A stretch of DNA of 64,000 nucleotides from Myotis daubentonii (GCF_963259705.1 NC_081842.1:89820433-89884432); one strand, 5' to 3'. Positions 33,861 through 44,813 are shown, numbered from the stretch's first letter. Notes: generated from the letters alone by a model not told the origin. Program-made: numbers and translations.

Positions 33861-34129
33861 AAAGTATCCATTGGGGGAAAATATTTTTTAGTGTCCTTGC
33901 AATTCTACTTATCAATCATTTTGTGACATTGTGAAATATACCAGTGTTACATTGCTTCAGGTTGAGAACAATTGCAATAGACACTGCCTCTCAGTAACTA
34001 ATCCAGATATTTTCATAAACGTGATTATTTAAAAATTGTGCTAGGCCAATCATTTTGATTCCCTAGCAAAAGTATAATGTTCAAGATAAGAAACACTCTG
34101 TATTTTAATGGAACTGCTACCTCCTTTTC

Positions 34130-34645
34130 CCTCATGACACTACTACGTCCTTATATCCCATAGCCCACCCTCAAATTCTGGATTCCAGTCAGCCTAAAGT
34201 ACTTCTTTTTCTCTTAATTAAAGTTATTATTATCTGTTAATGCTTTTCTCAATGGCTGCTCTTCCCACCTGTATCTAGCTAACTCCTATTGCTTCCTGGG
34301 ACTCATCTCTCACAGCTGACATCCTAAAAACCCAAGGCTTCACTACAGTTCCCTATATGCTCACATATATGCATATACCCATTTATCCTTCTAGCATAGC
34401 ACTTACCACACAATGCTTTTGTGTTATTTTCCCTTTAAACTATAAGTTTGTTAAGAGAAAAGTATACAGGGTGCCCCAAAAAATGTATGCACACTTTTAA
34501 CCCATTATTAATTCCAATAGGTTAAAACAGAAAAGAAAGACACATAAATTGAGCTAAGAGCTATTAAAGTGTGTGTACATTTTTTTGCGCACACCCTATC
34601 ATTGGTCCTCCTGCTGCCTAGCACATAATAGACTTGTTGAATGGC
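34130..34645 (+). mobile_element. L2 LINE 3' end split by a mariner MITE
   Basis: The left part has TAGCATAGCACTTACCACAC and AACTATAAGTTTGTTAAGAG. It resumes at 34599 with CTGCTGCCTAGCACATAATA and GACTTGTTGAATGG. This is the expected L2 3' order with a 130-bp insertion. Confidence 0.7.
34467..34596. mobile_element. Tc1/mariner-type MITE
   Basis: Terminal inverted repeats of about 30 bp are visible. The left begins CAGGGTGCCCCAAAAAATGT then ATGCACACTTT; the right, reversed, is GGGTGTGCGCAAAAAAATGT then ACACACACTTT. It sits next to TA dinucleotides (34465-34466 and 34597-34598), the mariner target. At 130 bp it is non-autonomous. Confidence 0.85.
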
Positions 34646-35381
34646 TGAGGATTAGAATCCATTTTGACAATCAATGAAGTCTAATTATTGAATGATTTAC
34701 TCCCCCAAGAAAAGTTTGAAGTATAAATTTATTTTAGCATCTATCACATGATTTTTAGAGTGTAAATTCAAAAGAGAATCAGTTGAATAACAGCTAAAAA
34801 AGGAGTGAAAAGGACTAATTATACACAATTTGAAAATATTTATTCAAATCTGATTACTTGTTAATTTTAATTTTTAGTGCAAAAAGGCCCCTGCCAATAT
34901 TTCAAATTCAAAGTGAGTATCTACTGTAGCTCAGTAACAGCTCACATCAAACTCTGCCCTTCATTGGTCATGTCCCAAATGTCTTTTATTTACCTCAAGT
35001 GAAACTGCCAGGTAATAACTGATTGTAAAAATATCATATTAGCTTTTTTATATTATAAATAAAATGAACAATAATCATGTACTTCAGTGGTTGAATAGGA
35101 GGTAGGTCAGAGTTGACATATAATTAAAAAATATATTATTTTTTAATTCTGGCTTCACAAACCTCTTTTCTTATAAAGGGAAAGCTTAATTTTTATATGA
35201 TTAAAGATCTTAGTAGTTGGTAAAGACATACCATGTTGTTAAAAATCATTTGTGACAGAATGGCAATAAACAAATGATGCCATTATATGGATAGCAATAC
35301 TAATAATGTAAACTAAATTACTTAGTGGAAATATCAGTTTAATGATCAAATGAGCAAAGACAAATATAATTTTATTTATTA
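34646..35381. other. AT-rich interval, nothing recognised
   Basis: No repeat or gene recognised. Confidence 0.4.
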
Positions 35382-36558
35382 CTAGAGGCCCAATGCACAA
35401 AAATTTGTGCACTCGGGGGGGGTGGTCCTTCAGCTCAGCCTGTGCCTTCTCACAGTCTGGGACCCCTCAGGGGATGACCACTTGCTGGCTTAGGCCTGCT
35501 CCCGGGGGATTGGGCCTAAGATGGCAATCAGACATCCCTCTGGCAGCCCAGCAGTGCTCGGGGGATGTCCACTTGCCAGCAGAGAGCAGGCCTAAACTGC
35601 AGTAGGACATCATTAGCGCTGCCGAGGAGGCAGGAAAGGCTCCCACCACCACCGCTGTACTGGCAGCCATCAGTCTGGCTTGTGGCTGAGCAGAGCTTCC
35701 AAAGTGAGAGCGCCCTGACCACCAGAAGGCAGCTCCTGCATTGAGCATCTTCCCCCTGGTGGTCAGTGTGTGTCATAGTGACCAGTCTTTCCCAGTCTTT
35801 CTGCTGTTAGGGTCAGTTTGCATATTACCCTTTTACTATATAGGATAGAGGTCTGGTGTACGGGTGGGGGCTGGCTGGTTAGCCCTGAAGGGTGTCCCGG
35901 ATCAGGGTGGGGGTCCCGCTGGGGTGCCTGGCCAGCTTAGGTGAGGGGCTGATGGCTGTTTGCATCAGGTCGCACTCCCTTCAGGGTGGGGGTCCCCTTT
36001 GGGGTGCCTGGCCAGTCTGGGTGAGGGGCTGAGGGCTATTTTCAGGCTGGTGGGTGACTGAAGCTCCCAACCTCTCCTTTTCTTCTTCTTTTTTTTTTTT
36101 ATTATTCTGGGATTTATTTACCTTCTATGGATGTCACTAGAGCTGAGAGCCGGCTCCAGCTCTGAGGCCCAGCTCCAGCTTGAGGTCTCAGCTGTTGAAA
36201 GCAGGTATCTGGGGTTTGTTTGGCTTCTATAATTGAAACATTGTTGCAGCTCCAGCTCTGAGACCTCGGCTGCTGAAAGCAGGTATCTGGGGTTTGTTTA
36301 GCTTCTATAATTGAAACATAGTTGCTTTCAGAGCTGTTGCTTTTGGAGCTATTGCTTTCAGGCTCAGAGCCGGGCACAGCAGGCAGGGAACCTTGGCTTC
36401 CTCCATAGCCGGGGCAACCAAGACTCATGTTCTCTTCAGCTGAGTGGCTGCCGGCTGCCATCTTGGTTGGCAATTAATTTGCATATCACCCTAATTAGCC
36501 AATGGGAAGTGTATCAGAGGTATGGTTAATTACCCTATTTGTCTTTTATTAGATAGGA
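35382..36558 (-). mobile_element. Composite two-module Helitron, copy 2
   Basis: The outer 3' end is CTAG (35382-35385) after A, with hairpin GTGCACAAATTTTTGTGCAT. The outer 5' end at 36558 reads TCCTATCTAATAAAAGAC on minus, with T at 36559. The internal join lies at 35845/35846, where TATATAGGA is followed directly by TAGAGGTCTGGTGTACGGG. The inner module's CTAG has lost its C and its hairpin is gone. The target-site flanks are at the outer ends only, so the pair inserted as one unit. Confidence 0.88.
36457..36503 (-). promoter_or_regulatory. YY1-like / octamer / CCAAT cassette in composite Helitron 5' module
   Basis: Within about 100 bp of the Helitron 5' end lie GCCATCTTGG (36457-36466), ATTTGCAT (36477-36484) and CCAAT (36499-36503). 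On the minus strand these read ATTGG, ATGCAAAT, CCAAGATGGC. The arrangement repeats in other Helitrons of the window. Whether it binds anything is not shown. Confidence 0.4.
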
Positions 36559-37024
36559 TATATACATATATAACTTTTAATTAATATTAATCATGATTTT
36601 TCTGTAATGTTCAATAATCAGTTCAGCTCTCTATAAATTAACTATTCTGACTTGTCTCACACCATATGTTCTTACATATTGCTAAAATTAACCAAAAGAA
36701 TTTCAATCTATTAAATTGCTTTAAAAACTATTAGTGAATGCTTCCATATAACAACTACTTAATATACTAACTCCCTATTGAATGCCTAAATTACATATGC
36801 TAAAAAAGTAAAAACATTTGCTTTTTCTGAAAAAATTCTTGAGATTTTTTAAGTTTGTGAATTAGCTAACTTAAAATTCTATTTCAAAGACTTTTAAATT
36901 CACAGATCTAAAAGAGGTTATTTTGTCTGTTTTACACTGGAATTCAGCCAGCCCTAAATCAGGGTTTCTTCCTTGACATGATATTCAAAGTTTATATTTT
37001 TCAAATATAATAAATATCTTTTGT
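36559..37024. other. AT-rich interval, nothing recognised
   Basis: No repeat or gene recognised. Confidence 0.4.
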
Positions 37025-37125
37025 ATCTATATCTAATATATATCTATATCTATATCTAATATATATCTATATCTATATCTATATCTATATCTATATCTAT
37101 ATCTATATCTGTATCTATACAAGTC
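37025..37125. repeat. (TATATC)n microsatellite
   Basis: A near-perfect hexamer array, TATATC/ATATCT, with TAATATATA interruptions in its left half and a pure run of about 8 units on the right. Confidence 0.95.
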
Positions 37126-37724
37126 ATGTATGCCATAACAAAATAGATTAATAAAAAAAATGGTTATGGCATCATTGGCTAAAATAGCATCTTAAGGCAT
37201 ATATTAGTGTTGTTCATAATTATTAAAGAAGGATCATCTTTATAAATTATCCTCATAAGTGTCTGATGGTTTTCCATTTTAAAGGAAAGTCTAAAGATAT
37301 GTCCTACTTACTCTACAAGCAAAATAAACATGGGTATGGTCATGCTCTCTAAATTTAGCACTATAGTATTATAATCTTTTGAAAAGTTTCTTCCTCATTT
37401 TTCAGAATTCATGCATCATAATTTTGTGTTCATAAATGATACAAATAATAATATTTCCCTTTATCTTTACATATTTAAGAAACTTCTTCAGTCAAGCCAA
37501 TATGTTAAATATTATGAAAGTTTTTTAAATTACATACTAATGATGTAAAGCCATGTTCACAATATTTTAAAAAGAAAGTGATTTAAAAAACAAACGATAA
37601 AAACAAAGCAAACACTTGAACATTGTGACAGAAAATACTCATCATTTAAGTGGCTATAATGCATATAATATCACTTATTCATGTGAACAAAAGTATCTTT
37701 ATTCAGATATCTCCTTATATAGTA
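37126..37724. other. AT-rich interval, nothing recognised
   Basis: No repeat or gene recognised. Confidence 0.4.
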
Positions 37725-37970
37725 CTAGAGGCCCGATGCATGAAAATTCATATAAGAGTAGGCCTTCCTTTCCTCGGCTGCCTGCACTGGCTTCCCTCCA
37801 GCACCCGGGGCTTGGGCTGCTGGCACTGCCTTCCCATCAGTACCCGGTACCCGGGCTTGCTTCCTCTAGCCACCAGCAGGCACCCAGGACCCAGCTGGCT
37901 TCTCTCCAGCCTTGGCTTTGTCAGGAAGACGTCTGGTCTAATTAGCATATTACCCTTTTATTATTATAGA
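37725..37970 (-). mobile_element. Short Helitron abutting composite copy 3
   Basis: CTAG is at 37725-37728 after A, with diverged hairpin GATGCATGAAAATTCATAT. The 5' end at 37970 reads TCTATAATAATAAAAGGG on minus, then TAATATGC. The 246-bp body has GCACCCGGGGCTTGG-type short repeats. Its 5' boundary is exactly where the next Helitron's 3' end lies. Confidence 0.82.
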
Positions 37971-39273
37971 CCAGAGGCCCAGTGCACAAAAATTTGTGCC
38001 CTCGGGGGGGAGGAGGGGTCCCTCAGCCCGGCCTGTGCCCTCTCGCAGTCTGGGACCCCTCGGGAGATAATGACCTGCTGGCTTAGGCCCTCTCCCGGGT
38101 GGCAGAGGGCAGGCCCAATCCCTAGGTGCAGCCCCTGGTCGGGCTCAGAGCAGGGCCGATTGGGGAGTTGGGGCGCCGCCCCTTGTCATGCACAGAGCAG
38201 GGCAGAATGGGAGGTTGCGATGCCACCCTCAGTCACGCTCAGGGTAGGGCCAATTGGAGGGTTGGGGCACCACCCCCTGTCACACTCAAGGCAGGGTCGA
38301 TGGGGAGGTTGCGGTGCACACCCCCGTCACACACAGAGCAGGGCCAACCAGGGGGTTGGGGCGCTGCCCCCTGTCATGCGCAGAGCAGGGCCCATCAGGG
38401 GGGTTGGGGCTCCATACCCTGTCATGCACAGAGCAGGGCCCATCAGGGGGTTGGGGAGCTCCCCCCTGTCACTCACAGAGCAGGGCCGATCAGGGGGTTG
38501 AGGAGCTCTTCCCTGTCACTCACAGAGTAGGGCCGATAGGGGAGTTGGGGCACTGTCCCCTGTCACCCACAGAGCAGGGCAGATCAGGGGGTTGGGGAAC
38601 CACCCTCTATCACCCACAGAGCAGGGCCGATCAGGGGGTTGGGGCACTGCCACTGTCACACTCAGGGCAGGGCCGATGGGGAGGTTATGGCTCTACCCCA
38701 TCACACACAGAGCAGGGTCCATGGGGTGGGGGTTGGGGCACTGCACCCTGTCACAGACACAGCCGCAGGGCAATCATGGGGTTGGGAAGCTCCCCCTATC
38801 AGGCACAGAGCAGGCAGATCAGGGGGTTGGGGCACCTTCCCCTGTCATGATCAGAGTAGGGCGGATAGGGAGGTTGTGGCCCCGCCCCCTGTCACACACA
38901 GAGCCGCATGGCGATCAGGGGGTTTGGGCATTGCCTCCTGTCATGCTGATCCCGGTGCTGGGAGGCATATTACCCTTTTACTATATAGGATAGAGGCCTG
39001 GTGCATGGGTTGGGGCCGGCTGGTTTGCCCTGAAGGGTGTCCTGGATCAGGGTGGGAGTCCCCACTGGAGTGCCTGGCCAGCCTGGGTGAGGGGATGATG
39101 GCTGTTTGCAGCTGGTCACACACCCTTCATGGTGGGGGTCCCCACTGGGGTGCCTGGCCAGTCTGGGTGAGGGGCTGAGGACTGTTTTCAGGCTGGCGAG
39201 TGACTGAAGCTTCCAACCGCTCCTTTTTTTCTTTTTTTTTATTCTGGGCCATGTTTCTCTTTTATTAGATAGG
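37971..39273 (-). mobile_element. Composite two-module Helitron, copy 3 (minisatellite variant)
   Basis: The outer 3' end is CCAG (37971-37974, CTGG on minus instead of CTAG) with hairpin GTGCACAAAAATTTGTGC. The outer 5' end is at 39273 (TTTATTAGATAGG on plus), with T at 39274. The internal join at 38990/38991 reads CTATATAGGATAGAGGCC, as in copy 2, and the inner module again lacks the hairpin (GGTGCATGGGTTGGGG). The 3' module interior is a 47-bp minisatellite rather than the sequence in copies 1 and 2. Long plus-strand frames here come from the minisatellite. Confidence 0.86.
38147..38945 (-). repeat. 47-bp minisatellite inside Helitron
   Basis: About 17 units with core AGAGCAGGGCCGATCAGGGG then GTTGGGG and a CCCCCTGTCACAC segment. 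Unit starts at 38147, 38194 and 38241 give a 47-bp period. It is the inverted counterpart of 1-560. All three plus frames stay largely open across it because 47 is not a multiple of 3 and stops are scarce. This is not evidence of a protein. Confidence 0.93.
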
Positions 39274-39845
39274 TACTAGAGCTGTGATGCTCTTGTCTTC
39301 CTGTTACAGTCTTCTGGGTTCCCTACATGTATGTCCCTAGGGCCTTTTATAGGTCCCAAGAAAAAATTCTGCTAAGTCAGTATTCACTTTACCAATGGAA
39401 CGGGCTAGTGATTTTAATAGGTAATACACATTTTCATAGTTAACATTCTCAGGCATGCCTTAGCTAATGCAACATGCTGATGAGTTTTCAATCATGTGAA
39501 GTTAATTTCTGTAGAGAGCCTGGGGAATGACATCAGGTTTCATGAGTAAATCTGCTAAGAAATGAAAGACCAGTACATGAAAACTTTTCCTCAATTTAGC
39601 ACTGCAATGGCCTTTGATGATCACTTAGAGCTCTGCTCATGCAAGGAAAGTAATATTCAGAAACCAAGTTATATGACTTTGAGTGGGATAAATAATTCAA
39701 AGAAAAGCAGTGTATGGCACCTTCCTGTTCTAAGCTAAGGTCTCTCACCATTAATAATAACAATGATGATCTAATTAATAACATTAATAATTATCAGATA
39801 TTGAAAAATCTTATTTAAAATAGATGTTTTTCTATTATATGAATA
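39274..39845. other. Unassigned sequence
   Basis: No repeat family or exon recognised. Confidence 0.4.
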
Positions 39846-40056
39846 CTAAAGGCCATGTGCACGAATACGTGCATGGGTGGGGTCCGGCCAGCCTGCCCCA
39901 CCCCTTATCAGGGTGTTGGGGACTGGGTCGGCTGGGCAGGGGTGATTAGGGCCTGGATCAGGCTGGTTGGCTGCCACAGTGTGTGTCATAGCCACCAGTC
40001 CTTCTGGTCATTCTGTTTGTTCACCAGTCCGGTCACTGGGCTATTATATGTATAGA
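39846..40056 (-). mobile_element. Minimal Helitron, 211 bp
   Basis: The 3' end is CTAA (39846-39849, CTAG with one change) with hairpin GTGCACGAATACGTGCA. The 5' end at 40056 reads TCTATACATATAATAGCCC on minus, with T at 40057. It retains the GACTGGTGGCTATGACAC segment and little else. Confidence 0.83.
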
Positions 40057-40660
40057 TTATTATCTTCCTTAAAATTACCATTATTTTTAAGAAAAGGACA
40101 ATGGTGATCTTACATAATCCTGGGGGATGGATATAACTCCTTCTTCAGGAATTAGAGTTATAAAGTTTCATCATTTTAGAAATGTAACATAATATAGTTT
40201 TGAATTTTACAGATAATTTTTTAACTTGTTAGAAGGTACTGGTCAATGCATATGAGTGTTTTTTATGATGTCTCAATTGAGCAATATCTAATCTAGGCTA
40301 GTAAATGAGAAGAAAATAAAATTTTGAGTCATAAGAAAAATTTTAAACCAGAAACGAATTGTTTTTAAAATAATATACTTTTACTTAATTGTAGTTTTAG
40401 ATAGCGCCTATGCTCATACAATTCTCTTGTGATGAGGTTTAAATGTGTAAAACTTTGTAGCTATAAATAACAATGGGATTTTACCATAAGTCTTTAATAG
40501 AAAGTCTACCCTTTTAAAAATATGAACCTATGCAATTAACTTGCCATAGTCTGGCTCAGCTAACTAAACTGCATACAATGCGTAGAACTTCCTTGCTTAT
40601 TATGTGAATTCTGCAGGGATGAATAAACTCTATGCCCTAAATAATGCCAATTAACTTATC
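40057..40660. other. AT-rich interval, nothing recognised
   Basis: No repeat or gene recognised. Confidence 0.4.
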
Positions 40661-40735
40661 TTACCAAGGGGTGTGATTGCTGGATCACATGGTAACAATG
40701 TGTTCTGGTTGTAAGAAACTGCCAAACTGATATTT
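40661..40735 (-). repeat. Old L1 ORF2/3' UTR fragment
   Basis: ACCAAGGGGTGTGATTGCTG, GATCACATGGTAACAATG and GTAAGAAACTGCCAAACTG correspond to the late part of L1, antisense. It abuts the T-rich tail of the younger L1 and may be its insertion site. Confidence 0.7.
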
Positions 40736-41150
40736 TTTTCCTTGTTGTTGAGTTTTTATTTTTTGTTTTGTTTGTTTTTTATTGTTTAAAGTATTTCATA
40801 GGTCTCCTTTTCCCCCCATCAGCCCCTCCCTGGCCACTCACACCCCCAGGACAAGCCCCCACCGCCCCAGTGTCCATGTCCATTGGTTATGCCAATATGC
40901 CTGCATACAAGTCCTTTGGTTGATCTCTTATCCCTCCCCCGCCTCCTGACTTCCCTCTGAGGTTTGACAGTCTGTTCAGTGTTTCTCTGTCTATGGATCT
41001 ATTTTTGTTCATCAGTTTATATTGCTCATTATATTCTACAAATGTGTGAGATCATGTGACATTTATCTTTCTCCGACTGGCTAATTTCAGTTAGCATAAT
41101 GCTCTCTAGGTCCATTCATGCTGTTGCAAATGGTAGGAATTCCTTCTTTT

Positions 41151-42008
41151 CTACAGCAGCATAGTATTCCATTGTGTAGATGTACCACAGTTTTTAATCC
41201 ACTCATCTGCTAAAGAGCACGTAGGCTGTTTCCAAATCTTAGCCATTGTAAATTGTGCTGCTATGAACATAGAGGTGCATATATCCTGATGATTGGTGTT
41301 TCTGGTTTCTTGGGATATATTTCTAAAAGTGGGATTACTGGGTGAAATGAGAGTTCCATTTTTAATTCTTTGAGGAAACTCCATAGTGTTTTCCATGGTG
41401 GCTGCACCAGTCTGCATTTCTACCAGTAGTGCACGAGGGTTCCTTTTTCGTCACATCCTTGCCAGCACTTGTCATTTGTTGATTTGTTTATGATAGCCAT
41501 TCTGACAGATGTGAGATGGTAAGTCATTGTTTTGATTTGCATCTCTTGGATGATTAGTGATATTGAGCATGTTATCATATGTCTCTTGGCCTTCTGTAGA
41601 TCCTCTTTCGAAAAGTATCTATTTAGGTACTTTGCTCATTTTCTTATTGGGTTGTTTATTTTCCTTTTGTTAAATTGTATGAGTTCCCTGTAAATTTTGG
41701 AGATTAAACCTTATCAGAGATAACATTGGCAAATATCTTGTCCCATGCTGTGGACTTTCTTGTTTTCTTGATGGTTTATTTTGCTGTGCAAAGCTTTTTA
41801 TTTTGATGTAGTCCTATTTGTTTATTTTCTCTTTAGTTTCCATTGCCCTGGGAGCTGTGTTGGTAAAGATATTGTTAAGACATATGCCAGATATTTTGCT
41901 GCCTATAGTTGCTTCTAAGATTTTTATAGCTTCCCATCTTACGTTTAAATCCTTTATCCATTTTGAGTTTATTTTTGTGTATGATGTAAGTTGGTGGTCT
42001 AGTTTCAT
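41151..42008 (-). pseudogene. L1 ORF2 C-terminal remnants
   Basis: Two readable minus stretches correspond to the C-terminal part of L1 ORF2p. One is 41814-42008, with TKINSKWIKDLNVRWEAIK. The other is 41151-41417, with ENTMEFPQRIKNGTLISPSN and MFIAAQFTMAKIWKQPTCS (consensus VYCSTVHNSKDLEPTQMP). They lie in the correct order after the RT remnant and are separated by stops. Confidence 0.85.
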
Positions 42009-42495
42009 TTTATTGTAGGTATATTTTCCATTTTCCCAGCACCATTTATTGAAGAGACTGTCTTGACTCCACTGTATGCTCTTGCTTCCTTTGTCAAATA
42101 TTCATTGAGCATAATGGCTTGGGTTTATATATATCTATTCTTGTGCCAGTACCAGGCAGTTTTGAGAACAGTGGCTTTGTAATATAGCTTGATACTTGGT
42201 ATTGTGATTCTGCAACTTTGTTCTTCTTTCTCAGGATTGCTGTGGCTATATGGGGGGGGGGTCATATTTTATTCCAGATGAATTTTTGGAACGTTCGTTC
42301 TAGATCTGTGAAATATGCCATTCATATTTTAATGGGGAGTGCATTGAATCTATAGATTGCTTTGGGCAGTATGGACATTTTAATGATGTTGATTCTACCA
42401 ATCCATGAACATGGTATGTTCTTCCATCTGTTTATGTCTTCCTCTATCTCTTTTTTCAGTGTCCTGTAGTTTTCTGAATACAGGTTTTTACCTCC

Positions 42496-43325
42496 TTAGT
42501 TAAGTTTACTCCTAGGTATTTTAATTTTTTTGTTGCAATGGTAAGTGGGATTGTTTTTTGTTTGTTTGTTTGTTTGTTTTTTTGTTTCTCTTTCTGTGAG
42601 TTCATTATTGGTGTATAAAAAAGTCATAGACTTATGGGTGTTAATTTTGTATCCTGCTACATTGCCAACTTCATTTATTAAGTCTAGTAGATTTTTGGTG
42701 GAGTCTTTAAGATTTTCTATGTACAATATTATGTCCTCTGCAAATAATGACAATTTTACATCTTTTCCAATTTGGATGCCTTTTATTTCCTTTTCTTATC
42801 TGATCACTATGGCAGTACTATGTCAAACAGGAGTGGTGAAAGTGGGCATCCCTGTCTCGTTCCTGTTCTTAGGAGAAATGACTTTAGTTTTTGCCCATTG
42901 AGTATGGTGTTGGCTGTAGGTTTGTCATATAAGGCTTTTGTTATTTTGGGGTATGATCCCTCTATTCCCACTTTGCTGAGAGTTTTTATCAAGAAAGGGT
43001 GTTGGATATTGTCAAATACTTTCTCTGCATCAATTGATATGATTATGTGATTTTTGTCTCTCAATCTGTTTATGTGATGTAACATGTTTGTTGATTTACA
43101 GATACTGTACCAGCCTTGCATCCCTGGAATAAATCCCACTTGGTCATGGTTTATGATCTTTCTCATGTAATGCTGGATCTGATTTGCTAGAATTTTTTTG
43201 AGGATTTTAGAATCTATGTTCATCAGGAATATTGGCCTGTAATTATCTTTCTTTGCAGTGTCTTTATCTGGCTTTGGAATTAGGGTAATGCTGGCTTCAT
43301 AGAAAGAGCTTGGAAGTGTGCACAT
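42496..43325 (-). pseudogene. L1 ORF2 reverse transcriptase remnant
   Basis: The minus frame from 43325 carries [71 protein letters not shown] and [16 protein letters not shown], the finger and palm blocks of L1 RT. A stop near 42807 ends this frame. The catalytic box continues in 42496-42753 as [10 protein letters not shown], with Glu (codon 42736-42738) where most L1s have the first Asp of FADD. With no ORF1, no endonuclease domain and internal stops, it cannot be active. Confidence 0.93.
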
Positions 43326-44349
43326 TCAGTGGCACATGCATATTTGTAATTTGATATTTTGTGTTTTATCAATTACCTTTAGCTTATTTCTCATTAGAAA
43401 ATGAGTCTGTTTAGAACAAAAATCTCAGTGTAGATTTTGACACTTGTTTACTCAATAACAATTATTAAGAATAAAATCAGTGCGGCAAAGTTTACCCCAC
43501 AGTACATATAACCTAAGATCTAGTTGTAAGTTTGTTCACTCATTTTGAAGCTATTATAACTCTTCCTAAAATGTTTGATTCCAAGGGCATTTGTAATATC
43601 TGTAAGCAATTGAAGTAATAAATAAAGACACAGGGCAGCACTGACAATTTAGATCTAAAAACTCATTTCCTGCAGAAAAAACTATAATCTCAAATGATTA
43701 TTTTGCAAACCATTTTGTATTATTTGAGAAAGAAATCTTTAACATTGTTGGCTATAACTGTTTTGAAAAGTCAATTACTTATTTAAAAATTTTCCCAGCA
43801 GTAAACAGATTTATCCTTACCACCTTTGAAACTCAAAAGGCTGACAGATAAATACTCTCTTTCTGATATACATGAAATTATTAGTAAGTGTCAAAGTGAA
43901 AGCAATATAATATCAAATATAATTTTATTTATTCTTTCTTTATCATCATACACCTGACTATTACTTTGCTTACATATTATTACATATAAAATGATATAAA
44001 ACTTATTCTTATGAGAAAAATCATTTTCATAAAGCAACAATAGCTACAATATTTACAGGATGAGGCATATATACTGGTAAAAGTGACTGCTTCTGGGAGG
44101 GAGGGAGACTGCGTGTGTTTGGGCCCTCACTTTTAATGAAAAGAGGCTATGAATCCCTTTAATAATTCCACAACGATATCTTTCATAATTAATTATCAAT
44201 TCTGCAGCTTTGTCCCAAAGCCAACAACTCACATAATTTTGGCAAAAGGTTATAAGCATGACCAGTACACTATTCTAAGTGCTGGTATTTTAAAATCTTT
44301 TTTATTTATAAGAAAATATTATATTTGAATATATGGGTATTATTTAAAA
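43326..44349. other. AT-rich interval, nothing recognised
   Basis: No repeat or gene recognised. Confidence 0.4.
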
Positions 44350-44813
44350 TTAGAGGCCTGGTGCATGAAATTCGTGCATGGGTAGGGTCCCTAGGCCTGG
44401 CTGGTGATCAGAGCTGATCTGTGGGGTGACCAGTGAGGTGAATGGGGGCCTCTGCTGGCACCTGCCTTGGCCAGCCTGGCATCACCCACTCACAGACCTA
44501 GTCCCCTGCCTCCGCCATCAGTCATCTCTGTGGCAGGTGACCAGTGGGGAGATCGGGGGGTGGCACCGGCCCACTCATCAGCCAACCCCACCCCTCACTG
44601 CTGCTGCTGGCCACTTCCCTTTGTGGGGCAAGCAGCAGGCGATCGGGGAACCACCGCTGGCATCCACCTTGGCTGGCCTGGGCCTGCAGGCTGGGGGCAG
44701 TTCCTGCATTGACCATCTGCCTCCTGATGGTCAGTGCATGTCATAGCAACCAGTCATTCCACCGGTTGTTCCCCGTTGGGTCAATTTGCATAGTAGGCTT
44801 TTATTATATAGGA
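44350..44813 (-). mobile_element. Helitron (Helibat-type)
   Basis: The 3' end is TTAG (44350-44353) with hairpin ATGCACGAATTTCATGCA (minus strand). The 5' end at 44813 reads TCCTATATAATAAAAGCC on minus, then a TATGCAAATTGACC segment and GGTTGCTATGACATGCACTG. T follows at 44814. It is 464 bp and lacks coding sequence. Confidence 0.9.

Larger units (their letters stand above)
40740..43325 (-). mobile_element. 5'-truncated younger L1, antisense
   Basis: A T-rich tail (40740-40780) leads into a 3' UTR with CCACCGCCCCAGTGTCCATG, then ORF2 in reverse up to 43325, where L1 similarity stops abruptly. That is typical of incomplete reverse transcription. Stretches of 60-170 codons are still readable, so it is younger than the L1 at 17450-24924. 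A G run at 42253-42261 and GTTTG repeats near 42556-42579 are later slippage changes. Confidence 0.9.

Noticed and set aside
38147..38945. Regular 47-bp repeats that could suggest a CRISPR array
   Set aside because: Eukaryotic context, no unique spacers of constant length, and the units form a continuous minisatellite inside a Helitron.
37650..38993. Long overlapping plus-strand open frames of 130-280 codons, rich in Gly, Pro, His and Cys
   Set aside because: They lie in a 47-bp minisatellite within a Helitron. Several phases are open at once and the translated repeats have no domain character.
39274..39300. ACTAGAGCTGTGATGC directly after composite copy 3, reminiscent of another Helitron 3' end
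   Set aside because: No hairpin and no matching 5' end in the next 570 bp; the similarity is only about ten bases.
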